NCBI GenBank assembly: GCA_903866285.1
Contig: CAIPMZ010000011.1
Span: 1-12,114 of the forward strand
Direction: 5' to 3'
DNA: 12,114 nt
Source of the DNA: an uncultured bacterium
GTDB lineage: Bacteria; Patescibacteriota; Minisyncoccia; Moranbacterales; GWC2-37-73
Shown: piece after piece, positions 6,697 to 11,918 of the stretch
Position numbering within the stretch: position 1 is the first letter of the stretch
How the letters are laid out: every line of letters starts with the position of its first letter
Translations under genes and position numbers: made by a program
Notes under the pieces: model-generated
What the model saw: the letters and a program-made list of their open reading frames with translations, nothing else
What the model was told of the DNA's origin: nothing
The model's database searches: none

Positions 6697-6969
6697 TTAT
6701 TTTAATAGCTGCCCAAAAAATCGAATCATGATCATCCCACTCATTGCCAACGCTATCCCAACAATCGCATATTTAGTTGACTGCTTCGCTTTCTCCATTG
6801 TCTTTTCGTTACTACCTGCAAAAAAATAAAATGAAGCCGAGACAACCAACATAATTATAGCAATACTCCCGAAAACTAACAACAAAAAATTAAGCACATT
6901 CATTCCAACCCAGGCCAGCGACGGAGCATCCGTGATAATCCCTGCCTGCGCAATATTTATAATATTCAT
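6697..6969 (-). CDS. Short T4SS-like pilin paralogue, 90 aa, without a full signal peptide
   Basis: The product has helix 1 at about 22-48, a loop AGSNEKTMEKAKQS (51-64) matching the 'AAGDEDQIAKGKK' loop of its neighbours, and helix 2 at about 66-86 (YAIVGIALAMSGMIMIRFFG). The N-terminus is only MNIINIAQAGIITDAPSLAW. It keeps an AQA-like processing motif but lacks the 15-20 hydrophobic residues of a signal peptide. A TAG two codons before the ATG rules out an upstream in-frame extension. AAGGTG six bases before the ATG is a reasonable ribosome binding site. It also lacks the C-terminal Phe seen in the other three. It could be a variant or minor pilin, or a related membrane protein of the assembly machinery. 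Confidence 0.75.
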   Translation of the reverse strand: MNIINIAQAGIITDAPSLAWVGMNVLNFLLLVFGSIAIIMLVVSASFYFFAGSNEKTMEKAKQSTKYAIVGIALAMSGMIMIRFFGQLLK

Positions 6970-7017
6970 ATCCTACACCTTCCCTGCTAAAAAATTATCT
7001 TTTGGTTTTTGTTTCTT

Positions 7018-7059
7018 GCCTGCCTGTCCGGTAGGCAGGCCTGTCTGCCGATAGGCAGG
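7018..7059. repeat. Tandem pair of CCTGCC-type palindromic repeats
   Basis: Two hairpins lie side by side: GCCTGCCT (7018-7025) with AGGCAGGC (7033-7040), and CCTGTCT (7040-7046) with AGGCAGG (7053-7059, one G-U pair). The same palindrome, CCTGCCGGTAGG, recurs at 11421-11440. Such GC-rich palindromes stand out from the AT-rich surroundings and, from memory, are frequent intergenic repeats in Parcubacteria, where chance translation gives LPAGRQ-like peptides. Here they sit between two pilin cistrons. Confidence 0.75.
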
Positions 7060-7073
7060 GTTATTGTATCTTT

Positions 7074-7104
7074 CTTTTAAAAAATTAGTTTAATTTTTTA
7101 AAAG
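7074..7104. other. Perfect 14-bp AT-rich hairpin over a pilin stop codon
   Basis: CTTTTAAAAAATTA (7074-7087) is the exact reverse complement of 7091-7104 with a three-base loop. The stop codon of the 247-aa pilin lies in the 7091-7104 arm. The stem is almost all A-T and is not followed by a separate U-run on the minus strand, so it may be a weak terminator or a 3'-end stabiliser that tunes the ratio of pilin transcripts. Confidence 0.45.
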
Positions 7105-7841
7105 AAGATGCTTGTTCCTGAAAGCGCCGCTGCGATAGCTCTAACAATCACGAATCCCGAAAGACCAACCAAGACTCCCAACATTGAATACTGTACATTT
7201 CGTTTACCTGATTCCATTAAATCTTGATTTCCAGCCGCCGTTAAATATTGCACGCCCGAGACCACAAAAGCCATTACTGCCAGCGTTGTAAAAAGTCCCA
7301 TCAGCCAAGAAAAAAGATTTTCTAAAATATCCGTAATGGAAGCACCCGAAAGACCAGTATCGTTCGGGAAGCAAACTCCGCCAATCTTTTCGCCATTTTC
7401 GCAGCCCACGCTATTTACACCAGTAGTGGTCTGATTATTGGCTAAGCCCGTGTTGTTTCCAGAATTAGTGGTAACGCTCAAAGAGTCAAAACCGTTAGCT
7501 ACAAAGTAATCGATATTGGATTGAGCAACATTAATCTTTGCGCCGCCCGGTAAAGTCGCAACACCCGTAGTAGTATTAATCGTTGTTCCCGCCGGCAAAG
7601 TTTGGTCTTCTCTTGTTATCGCCTCACTCGTAACTGTTATCGTATTCGCAGCTGAAGTTGTTGCATTACATTTTGTGTACTGGTCATTGCACGCAGTTTT
7701 AGCGCTCGGTGTTTTTGCGCTACTGACACAAGCGCTAAGCTGGCTTGCACAAGTATCAGCCGCCTCAACGCTCGATCCACTAAAAAATATACCCAGCAAA
7801 AGTAATAACATTGCCGCTAAATAACTTTTTGTTTTTTTCAT
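7098..7841 (-). CDS. Large pilin-like protein with Cys-rich N-terminal extension, 247 aa
   Basis: A signal peptide (1-27, cleavage after VEA) is followed by an extracytoplasmic domain and a C-terminal two-helix pilin module. The extension carries CASQLSAC at 31-38 and CNDQYTKC at 51-58, i.e. twin C-x2-Q-x3-C motifs 12 residues apart. A Thr/Asn/Ala-rich region (60-145) comes next, then CENGEKIGGVC at 147-157. The pilin module is SITDILENLFSWLMGLF (168-184), a helix to about 200, the loop YLTAAGNQDLMESGKR, a helix at about 217-238, and the tail SGTSIFF. Even Cys spacing suggests two disulfides in a small helical hairpin plus a third. The module is shared with the neighbouring pilins, so this is probably a tip, adhesive or specialised pilin; that role is inference. 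It lies 23 bases after the 143-aa gene, with no Shine-Dalgarno site in an A/T-only leader. Confidence 0.8.
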   Translation of the reverse strand: MKKTKSYLAAMLLLLLGIFFSGSSVEAADTCASQLSACVSSAKTPSAKTACNDQYTKCNATTSAANTITVTSEAITREDQTLPAGTTINTTTGVATLPGGAKINVAQSNIDYFVANGFDSLSVTTNSGNNTGLANNQTTTGVNSVGCENGEKIGGVCFPNDTGLSGASITDILENLFSWLMGLFTTLAVMAFVVSGVQYLTAAGNQDLMESGKRNVQYSMLGVLVGLSGFVIVRAIAAALSGTSIFF

Positions 7842-7864
7842 ATCAAAATTTTAATTTTAAAAAC

Positions 7865-8296
7865 CTAGAAACCTTTTGAAGCCCCACCTAAAAACAAATT
7901 AACCGCTTGCATAATAACGAAACCCGAAAGTCCAACCAAGATTCCCACAATTGACCATTTCATTCCATCTTTTCCCCTCTTCACCATATCTTCCTCACCA
8001 GCCGAAATTAAATAAAAAATTCCCGAAAGGACAAAGCCAATAATTCCCACGATTGCAAAAAGTGAGAGGAGCCAAAAAAGTAAATTTGAAGCAATTCCCA
8101 AAATACTGCCATCCGGCAACCCATAGACATTATCCAGAACTAAACCCCCGCCTTGATAGCCGTAGCCTGTATCATAAAGGTCCGCAGCTGAAACAGGTAA
8201 AGCAAACCCGATTACGGCCAATAACAAGCCGCCAACTAACCCGCCCTTTAGCTTAGCAGCTAAAGAAAAACTAAAATTATTTTTTTTTGTTTTCAT
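7865..8296 (-). CDS. T4SS-like pilin, 143 aa, first gene of the cluster
   Basis: A basic start and a hydrophobic signal segment (about 15-37, likely cleavage after VSA at 39) are followed by a short Gly/Tyr-rich mature start (DLYDTGYGYQGGG). Then come LPDGSILGIASNLLFW, helix 1 (72-97) ending in FYLISAGEEDMVKRGKD, helix 2 (113-136: MKWSIVGILVGLSGFVIMQA) and tail GGASKGF. 'LPsGSIL.I.s' and 'LGG.SK.F' are shared nearly word for word with the 116-aa gene at 6103-6453, so these two are the closest paralogues. The protein is expected to be exported and held in the membrane before filament assembly. The leader has no Shine-Dalgarno site, only A-rich sequence; a promoter is visible at 8363-8391. Confidence 0.85.
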   Translation of the reverse strand: MKTKKNNFSFSLAAKLKGGLVGGLLLAVIGFALPVSAADLYDTGYGYQGGGLVLDNVYGLPDGSILGIASNLLFWLLSLFAIVGIIGFVLSGIFYLISAGEEDMVKRGKDGMKWSIVGILVGLSGFVIMQAVNLFLGGASKGF

Positions 8297-8362
8297 TTTT
8301 TTATTTTTTAGCTAAAAATCAAAAGACTAGCCTAGCAAAAGAAAGAAATTATAACTACTAAA

Positions 8363-8391
8363 ATTATAGCATAATTTAAAAAATCTGCCCA
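8363..8391 (-). promoter_or_regulatory. Promoter of the pilin cluster
   Basis: On the minus strand: -35 TGGGCA (8386-8391), a 17-base spacer, and -10 TATAAT (8363-8368) with an extended -10 TG one base upstream (TGCTATAAT). Expected transcription start is near 8356, giving a leader of about 60 bases. A second TATAAT lies 15 bases further on (8348-8353) without a matching -35. Confidence 0.7.
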
Positions 8392-8416
8392 CAGTTTTAT
8401 TGGTAACTAGTAATCG

Positions 8417-8449
8417 GTAATCAGTAACTAGTTACTAGTTACTGATTAC
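8417..8449. repeat. Perfect 15-bp palindromic hairpin after rsgA
   Basis: GTAATCAGTAACTAG (8417-8431) is the exact reverse complement of 8435-8449, with a TTA loop, and further diverged copies of TAACTAGTAATC lie on the left side (8404-8415). It begins 11 bases after the rsgA stop on the minus strand and precedes the pilin promoter. It could stop or process the rsgA transcript, but no U-run follows, so it is listed as a repeat. Confidence 0.65.
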
Positions 8450-8459
8450 TAGCTACTAT

Positions 8460-9536
8460 TTATTTCTTAAACCCTACTCGCTTAGGATTTTTTCGCGATG
8501 CTCGTTTTTGAGCATCTTGAATTTTTCTTTTTTCTTGAAATATTTTTGAGTCAAGTTCACTGCTAATTTTAAGAAAGTTTTCATATCTTGCCCTGGGCAG
8601 TTCACCATCTTCAACCGCGGCGATAACCGCGCAGCCTAAACTTACGCGGTGATCGCAATCGCTAAATTTACATTTTTCAATAAGTACCTCGATATCTTCA
8701 AAGGTTTCTGCCACCGCTTCAGTTCCAGCCCATAAACCCAGCTCCCGCATACCTGGGGTATCAATCAAAACCCCACCCCCAGGTAACAGTAATATTTCTC
8801 GTTTAGTGGTCGTATGTTTACCTCTGCTGTCATCTATTCTAATTTCTCCAATTTTCTGTTTAGCCTCACCTAATAATTTGTTAATTAAGGTTGATTTTCC
8901 AGCGCCAGACGAACCCACAAAAACCACCGAAACTCCCTTGCTAATAAGCGCACGCACTTTTTCAAGTCCAATTTCAGCTTTAGCGCTAATTAAAAGGAGC
9001 TCAACTTCTGGTAAAGCTTTTTTAACTTGCGCAAATTTATTTTGCGCAGCTGCGGTGATATCGCATTTATTTAATAGAATCACTGGCCGACAATTTCCTT
9101 CCTTAGCCATCGCCACGTATCTTTCCAGGCGCGAAAGATTAAAGTCGCCATCTAGTCCCTGCACCACAAAACCTAAATCAACATTCGTCGCAATAATTTG
9201 CTCTTCTTTTTTGTCCAAAATAGCTTCTCGATCTTTAGCTACTCTGCGACGCGAAAGTTTACTCTGTCTAGGCAAAATCGAAGTGATAATAGCTTTCTGC
9301 TCGCCAGCAAGTTTTTCGAAAATCACCCAATCGCCAACTTTTGGATATTGGCTTTCTAGCTTAGCTAAATTCATAAACTTTCCTCGCATGATTCCTTCCA
9401 GCTCTCCCAGTTTAGTATACAATAAATAACCACCCCGGTTTTCCACCGCGACCCTTCCAACACTCTCTTGATCGAGCTTTTCAAAGTCTTTTAAACTTTC
9501 CCGATATTTTTCCCAACCCAAATCCTTGAGATTCAT
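8460..9536 (-). CDS. rsgA: Ribosome small-subunit-dependent GTPase A
   Basis: 358 aa, close to the family norm. It has an N-terminal OB-fold (about 22-90), then a circularly permuted GTPase domain in which G4 NKCD (156-159) and G5 SAK (184-186) precede G1 GSSGAGKST (208-216), G2 with TTT (242-244) and G3 DTPG (259-262). A C-terminal zinc-binding module follows, with Cys289, Cys294, His296 and Cys302 (C-x4-C-x-H-x5-C), and a basic Lys/Arg tail. RsgA checks late 30S subunit maturation and hydrolyses GTP on the ribosome. It acts alone here: the gene is monocistronic, between the pilin cluster and a divergently transcribed toxin-antitoxin operon. The ATG at 9536 follows a strong hairpin (9544-9577) after only seven bases and has no usable Shine-Dalgarno site. 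Confidence 0.97.
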   Translation of the reverse strand: MNLKDLGWEKYRESLKDFEKLDQESVGRVAVENRGGYLLYTKLGELEGIMRGKFMNLAKLESQYPKVGDWVIFEKLAGEQKAIITSILPRQSKLSRRRVAKDREAILDKKEEQIIATNVDLGFVVQGLDGDFNLSRLERYVAMAKEGNCRPVILLNKCDITAAAQNKFAQVKKALPEVELLLISAKAEIGLEKVRALISKGVSVVFVGSSGAGKSTLINKLLGEAKQKIGEIRIDDSRGKHTTTKREILLLPGGGVLIDTPGMRELGLWAGTEAVAETFEDIEVLIEKCKFSDCDHRVSLGCAVIAAVEDGELPRARYENFLKISSELDSKIFQEKRKIQDAQKRASRKNPKRVGFKK

Positions 9537-9543
9537 ATTTTTT

Positions 9544-9577
9544 AGAGGCTCAGCCTCCCCTTGGAGGCTTAGCCTCT
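9544..9577. repeat. Hairpin 1 of the GAGGCTNAGCCTC repeat family, at the rsgA start
   Basis: Arms 9544-9558 and 9563-9577 pair at 14 of 15 positions around a four-base loop. Each arm is itself a near palindrome, GAGGCTCAGCCTC and GAGGCTTAGCCTC. On the minus strand it ends seven bases before the rsgA ATG and would cover the ribosome-landing zone, so it may limit rsgA translation. Confidence 0.7.
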
Positions 9578-9653
9578 CAGGATCATTTTATCTTACTTTC
9601 TAATGTTACAGGAAGCAGCCAAAGAAAACAACCAAACAAATCAACCCCTTCTC

Positions 9654-9688
9654 AGAGGCTCAATCTCAAGTATAGAGGTTGAGCCTCT
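9654..9688. repeat. Hairpin 2 of the GAGGCTNAGCCTC repeat family
   Basis: AGAGGCTCAATCTC (9654-9667) pairs with 9675-9688 over all 14 positions, one of them G-U, around a seven-base loop. The arm sequence is a variant of hairpin 1, so the intergenic region carries four related copies of the unit in two hairpins. The compensating G-U change preserves the stem. The stretch between the two hairpins (9578-9653) shows no gene. Confidence 0.7.
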
Positions 9689-9709
9689 AGGCGTCATACA
9701 GCGTATTCT

Positions 9710-9738
9710 TTGACAAGTATCTCCATTTATGATACAAT
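9710..9738 (+). promoter_or_regulatory. Strong promoter of the abiE-type operon
   Basis: A perfect -35 TTGACA (9710-9715), a 17-base spacer and -10 TACAAT (9733-9738, 5 of 6). Transcription would start near 9745, leaving a leader of about 27 bases before the ATG at 9772. This is the best housekeeping promoter in the window. Confidence 0.85.
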
Positions 9739-9761
9739 TCTTTTATTGATATAATAATATC
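9717..9761. promoter_or_regulatory. Candidate autoregulatory operator of the AbiEi-like antitoxin
   Basis: Two short inverted repeats lie in and just after the promoter: GTATC (9717-9721) with GATAC (9731-9735) across the spacer and -10, and GATAT (9748-9752) with ATATC (9757-9761) around the start of the transcript. The half-sites resemble each other (GTATC / GATATC). AbiEi of Streptococcus is known to bind inverted repeats in its own promoter and repress it, so this location is as expected; binding itself is inferred. Confidence 0.45.
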
Positions 9762-9771
9762 TTTAAAAGAA

Positions 9772-10392
9772 ATGAATATTTTTGAATTTAAAGAAAAAAT
9801 AAAAGAATTGCCCTATTTTGAAACCAAAGAATTAAGGCTTGTTTTAGGTGATAAGTTCACTAAAACTATGCTAGTTAACCTGAAAAACTGGGTTAAGAAA
9901 GGCTATTTAATCATGCTGCGAAGAGGACTTTACTTAACTGCCGAAGAAACCCTAAAAAATGATTCGTTGGTTTTTGCCACCAAAATTTATCCTCCCTCTT
10001 ATGTAAGCCTAGAAATGGCGCTTAGTTTTTATGGAATTATTCCTGAAGCGGTTTTTTCAACAACTTCCGTAACCACTCGAAAAACCAAAAAATTCAAGAC
10101 TCCCCAGGGAAATTTTTCTTATCAAAAAATCAAAAAGGAAGCTTTTGGCGGTTATGAAACAAAAAAAGCTGGAAAAATTTCTTTTAATCTAGCTTTGCCC
10201 GAAAAAGCTCTCGTGGACTTTTTTTATCTAAATCGTCATAACTTAGATGGAGAATTAGCACAATTTCAAAGCTATCGCTTTAATCAAGATTTTAAATATG
10301 ATAAAAAAAAGTTACTCACTTTTGCCAAAATTTTTAAAAATAAAAAAGTTTCCTTTTTAACCATTAATTTTATCAAATATTATGTTGCCTAA
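9772..10392 (+). CDS. AbiEi-like antitoxin / transcriptional repressor of a type IV toxin-antitoxin system
   Basis: 206 aa. The N-terminal winged-helix part is about 1-57: FEFKEKIKELPYFETKELRL, then LVNLKNWVKKGYLIMLRRGLY ending in the wing. A middle/C-terminal domain carries the family phrases YPPSYVSLEMALSFYGIIPE (73-92), FSTTSVTTRKTKKF (95-108) and LALPEKALVDFFYL (140-153). Antitoxins of this family repress their operon through the winged helix and neutralise the toxin without forming a stable complex with it (type IV). The last 11 bases overlap the toxin gene. There is no clear Shine-Dalgarno site (AAAAGAA before the ATG). The product is Lys-rich. The start follows from the promoter position and the first Met of the frame. 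Confidence 0.88.
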   Translation: MNIFEFKEKIKELPYFETKELRLVLGDKFTKTMLVNLKNWVKKGYLIMLRRGLYLTAEETLKNDSLVFATKIYPPSYVSLEMALSFYGIIPEAVFSTTSVTTRKTKKFKTPQGNFSYQKIKKEAFGGYETKKAGKISFNLALPEKALVDFFYLNRHNLDGELAQFQSYRFNQDFKYDKKKLLTFAKIFKNKKVSFLTINFIKYYVA

Positions 10393-11179
10393 TAAAGAAT
10401 TTTTCAAGCAATACGCCCAAGAAAAAAATATTCCTTGGAATGATCGCAACATCTTGCTCGAATATTTGCAAACTCAAATTCTTAAAGCACTCTCATTAAG
10501 CAAGTTTAATGACAGTTTATCATTTTTGGGTGGCACTTGTCTGCGCTTCGCTCACAACATTAATCGTTTTTCAGAAGACTTAGATTTTGACTTAATACAA
10601 AAAGCGGATTTTAATTTAGAAAAACTAGCCGAAGAAATCAGTAAACAACTAGCGCTTCAAGGTTTTCAAGTGGACACTCGCACAAAAACCACAGACAACA
10701 TCCACATTGTGTTCTTCAAATTCAAAAATGTGCTGCGTGAATTTGGATTGAGCGTTCCCAAGGATGAAAAGATTTTAGTCAAATTTGAAATTGATTTTGA
10801 TCCTTACAAAAATATTGTAACTGAAACAAAATTTGCCGACAGCTTCAATGAACGCTTCCCAATGCTGGTTAACACCCTCGAAACTCTCTTTGCCCAAAAA
10901 GTTATCGCTATTATTTTTCGTCCCTATCAAAAAGGGCGCGATTTTTATGACCTGGTTTGGTTTTTGAGCCAACGCAACCTCGAGCCAAACTATGCAATTT
11001 TCAAAGAAAAGGGCGTGGCCATCAGCAACCGCCTCGAGCTGATTGAATTTCTAGAAGCCCAAGCTCAAAAAAGCGACTTGCCCCTAGCCGTCAAAGATGT
11101 CGAAAGATTTCTATTCTATCCCCAACAAGCCCAATGGATTCTGAAATTGCCGGAGTATTTGGAAGGGTTTAAGAAATAA
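10382..11179 (+). CDS. AbiEii/AbiGii-family nucleotidyltransferase toxin
   Basis: 265 aa. It carries the DUF1814-type nucleotidyltransferase motifs: FLGGTCLRFAHNINRFSEDLDFDL at 48-71 split as GGT (50-52) and the catalytic DLD (66-68), the third acid in VKFEIDFDPY (D138), the conserved Lys173 in LFAQKVIAII, and KGRDFYDLVWFL (184-195). Relatives (AbiEii, MenT) transfer nucleotides from NTPs and, where studied, act on tRNA acceptor ends or bind GTP, stopping growth; several protect against phage. All motif residues are intact, so the toxin is probably active. ATG at 10382 lies inside the end of the antitoxin gene and lacks its own Shine-Dalgarno site, so translation is probably coupled and toxin output tied to antitoxin synthesis. 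No clear terminator follows on the plus strand. Confidence 0.92.
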   Translation: MLPNKEFFKQYAQEKNIPWNDRNILLEYLQTQILKALSLSKFNDSLSFLGGTCLRFAHNINRFSEDLDFDLIQKADFNLEKLAEEISKQLALQGFQVDTRTKTTDNIHIVFFKFKNVLREFGLSVPKDEKILVKFEIDFDPYKNIVTETKFADSFNERFPMLVNTLETLFAQKVIAIIFRPYQKGRDFYDLVWFLSQRNLEPNYAIFKEKGVAISNRLELIEFLEAQAQKSDLPLAVKDVERFLFYPQQAQWILKLPEYLEGFKK

Positions 11180-11303
11180 TTTTTACAATTAGTTTTATAT
11201 TTTTTCTATCAGAGATCAGCTAAGTTATTGAGAATTTCTTAACAATTGAATCCACGCCAGTTTCAAAGCATCTTTGAAACCCTCTGGGCAGGAGCAAAAT
11301 AAA

Positions 11304-11342
11304 AACAACAAAAGCATACCAACTTGGTATGCTTTTGTTGTT
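11304..11342 (-). terminator. 17-bp perfect hairpin terminator, AACAACAAA arm family
   Basis: AACAACAAAAGCATACC (11304-11320) pairs exactly with 11326-11342 around a five-base loop. On the minus strand it is followed by TTTATTTTG, so it is a good intrinsic terminator in that direction. It ends whatever is transcribed leftward from the tRNA-Pro side and faces the convergent toxin gene. Its outer arm AACAACAAA is the same as in the tRNA-Pro terminator at 11870-11917. Confidence 0.75.
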
Positions 11343-11420
11343 AGGTAGCAGGGATTTCCGCGTTGTTTTTTCTCCGTCAGCTGGCGGATCACAAACTCCT
11401 TGTCCTCGGCAGCGCTGAAT

Positions 11421-11440
11421 GCCTGCCTGCCGGTAGGCAA
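11421..11440. repeat. Third copy of the CCTGCCGGTAGG palindromic repeat
   Basis: TGCCT (11424-11428) and AGGCA (11435-11439) close the loop GCCGGT, and the core CCTGCCGGTAGG is nearly palindromic as a whole. It matches the tandem copies at 7018-7059. Confidence 0.7.
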
Positions 11441-11503
11441 GCTCCTATGGTCGCACTCAGCTACGTTCGCTTGCCTCGTCTGCTCTCGGCGCTCACTTCT
11501 GCC

Positions 11504-11520
11504 GGTTCGAATCCCTGCGC
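11504..11520 (+). repeat. 17-base inverted copy of the tRNA-Pro T-loop/acceptor part
   Basis: GGTTCGAATCCCTGCGC here on the plus strand is identical to the T-arm and start of the 3' acceptor strand of tRNA-Pro, which is read from the minus strand at 11919-11991. The left flank (CTGCC) cannot pair with the right side, so there is no functional T-arm. Shorter copies of the same word lie at 11708-11720 (GGTTCGAATCCCT) and 11845-11855 (TTCGAATCCCT), all on the plus strand. Confidence 0.75.
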
Positions 11521-11533
11521 ACTAATCTCACCA

Positions 11534-11691
11534 AGTGTCGCGTCACTCACTCGTCGACACTCGTTCGTTCCTTGCCCGCGGTGGCGCCAAATGCTCATTC
11601 GCATTTGTCGGCGCTCTCCTGCGCTGACTTTCTGCCCGCTTCGACTCAATGAGACGACATTTCGTCGAATCGAGGCGAGCTGAAAGTCAGC
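11534..11691. other. Succession of small hairpins of unknown function
   Basis: Three stems follow each other: AGTGTCG (11534-11540) with CGACACT (11555-11561); CAAATGC (11588-11594) with GCATTTG (11601-11607), extended by GCGC / GGCGC; and GCTGACTTTC (11623-11632) with GAAAGTCAGC (11682-11691), enclosing further short palindromes. No known RNA family (tmRNA, RNase P, SRP, 6S) could be recognised. It may be a structured non-coding RNA or recombination debris. Confidence 0.4.
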
Positions 11692-11728
11692 TTGTTTCAC
11701 TGCCACCGGTTCGAATCCCTTTTGCATT

Positions 11729-11747
11729 TGTCGGGGCGCAGGGATTC
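11729..11747 (-). repeat. 19-base direct repeat of the tRNA-Pro 3' end
   Basis: Bases 11729-11747 are identical to 11917-11935, i.e. the last 17 bases of tRNA-Pro (T-loop to discriminator) plus two flanking bases, in the same orientation and 188 bases away. A tRNA 3' end duplicated in direct orientation is the usual mark of site-specific integration at a tRNA gene (attachment core), although 188 bases is too short for an intact element. Confidence 0.75.
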
Positions 11748-11757
11748 CTCCTCATCC

Positions 11758-11839
11758 AAACTTTCTCGTGGGTACACAGAGAAAGTTTTCCCTCGGAGCC
11801 TGGGTTTTCAAAAAAGCAAAATCGTTTGCTTTTTTGAAA
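11758..11839. repeat. Two perfect hairpins between the tRNA 3'-end repeats
   Basis: AAACTTTCTC (11758-11767) pairs with 11779-11788 (10 bp, 11-base loop). The arm 11806-11820, which contains TTCAAAAAAGCAAA, pairs with 11825-11839 (15 bp, loop ATCG). With the terminator at 11870-11917 they fill most of the interval between the two copies of the tRNA 3' end. Confidence 0.65.
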
Positions 11840-11869
11840 TACCCTTCGAATCCCTCTTACATTCTCAAA

Positions 11870-11917
11870 ATAACAACAAACAAAGACCTCTTTAAGGAGG
11901 TCTTTGTTTGTTGTTAT
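11870..11917 (-). terminator. 21-bp perfect hairpin terminator of tRNA-Pro
   Basis: Arms 11870-11890 and 11897-11917 are exact reverse complements around a six-base loop. The inner part is GACCTC/GAGGTC and the outer part ATAACAACAAACAAA. On the minus strand the hairpin begins one base after the tRNA discriminator and is followed by TTTTG. The close spacing suggests it also defines the precursor 3' end. Confidence 0.85.
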
Positions 11918-11918
11918 G

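Larger units (their letters stand above)
11180..11918. other. Long non-coding stretch with hairpins and tRNA fragments
   Basis: No credible protein gene lies here. Frames of 60-106 codons exist on both strands but have no family-like sequence, and they translate repeats and tRNA T-arm words (QGFEP-type peptides). 11180-11250 is AT-rich and featureless. A perfect 9-bp hairpin GTTTCAAAG / CTTTGAAAC lies at 11260-11280. From about 11380 to 11750 the base composition turns visibly more GC-rich than the rest of the window, with many CG dinucleotides (CGTCGACACTCGTTCG style). The separate hairpins and tRNA fragments are listed individually. Confidence 0.65.

Noticed and set aside
8806..9429. 207-codon open frame on the plus strand inside rsgA
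   Set aside because: It is antisense to a complete rsgA with all GTPase motifs, has no family-like sequence and no start signals; a shadow frame.
11225..11440. 71-codon minus-strand frame starting MPTGRQAF
   Set aside because: The start lies in the palindromic repeat and the frame runs through the 17-bp terminator hairpin and the 9-bp hairpin; coding is unlikely.
11504..11520. A second functional tRNA on the plus strand ending in GGTTCGAATCC
   Set aside because: The bases flanking the T-loop word do not pair beyond two bases, and no anticodon arm or acceptor stem can be drawn.
11461..11727. 88-codon minus-strand frame and the overlapping 106-codon plus-strand frame at 11363-11683
   Set aside because: Both translate tRNA T-arm words, hairpins and the CCTGCC palindrome (QGFEP, LPAGRQ peptides) and show no protein-like pattern.
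11440..11730. tmRNA, RNase P or SRP RNA in the GC-rich hairpin region
   Set aside because: None of the conserved core motifs of these RNAs could be found on either strand.
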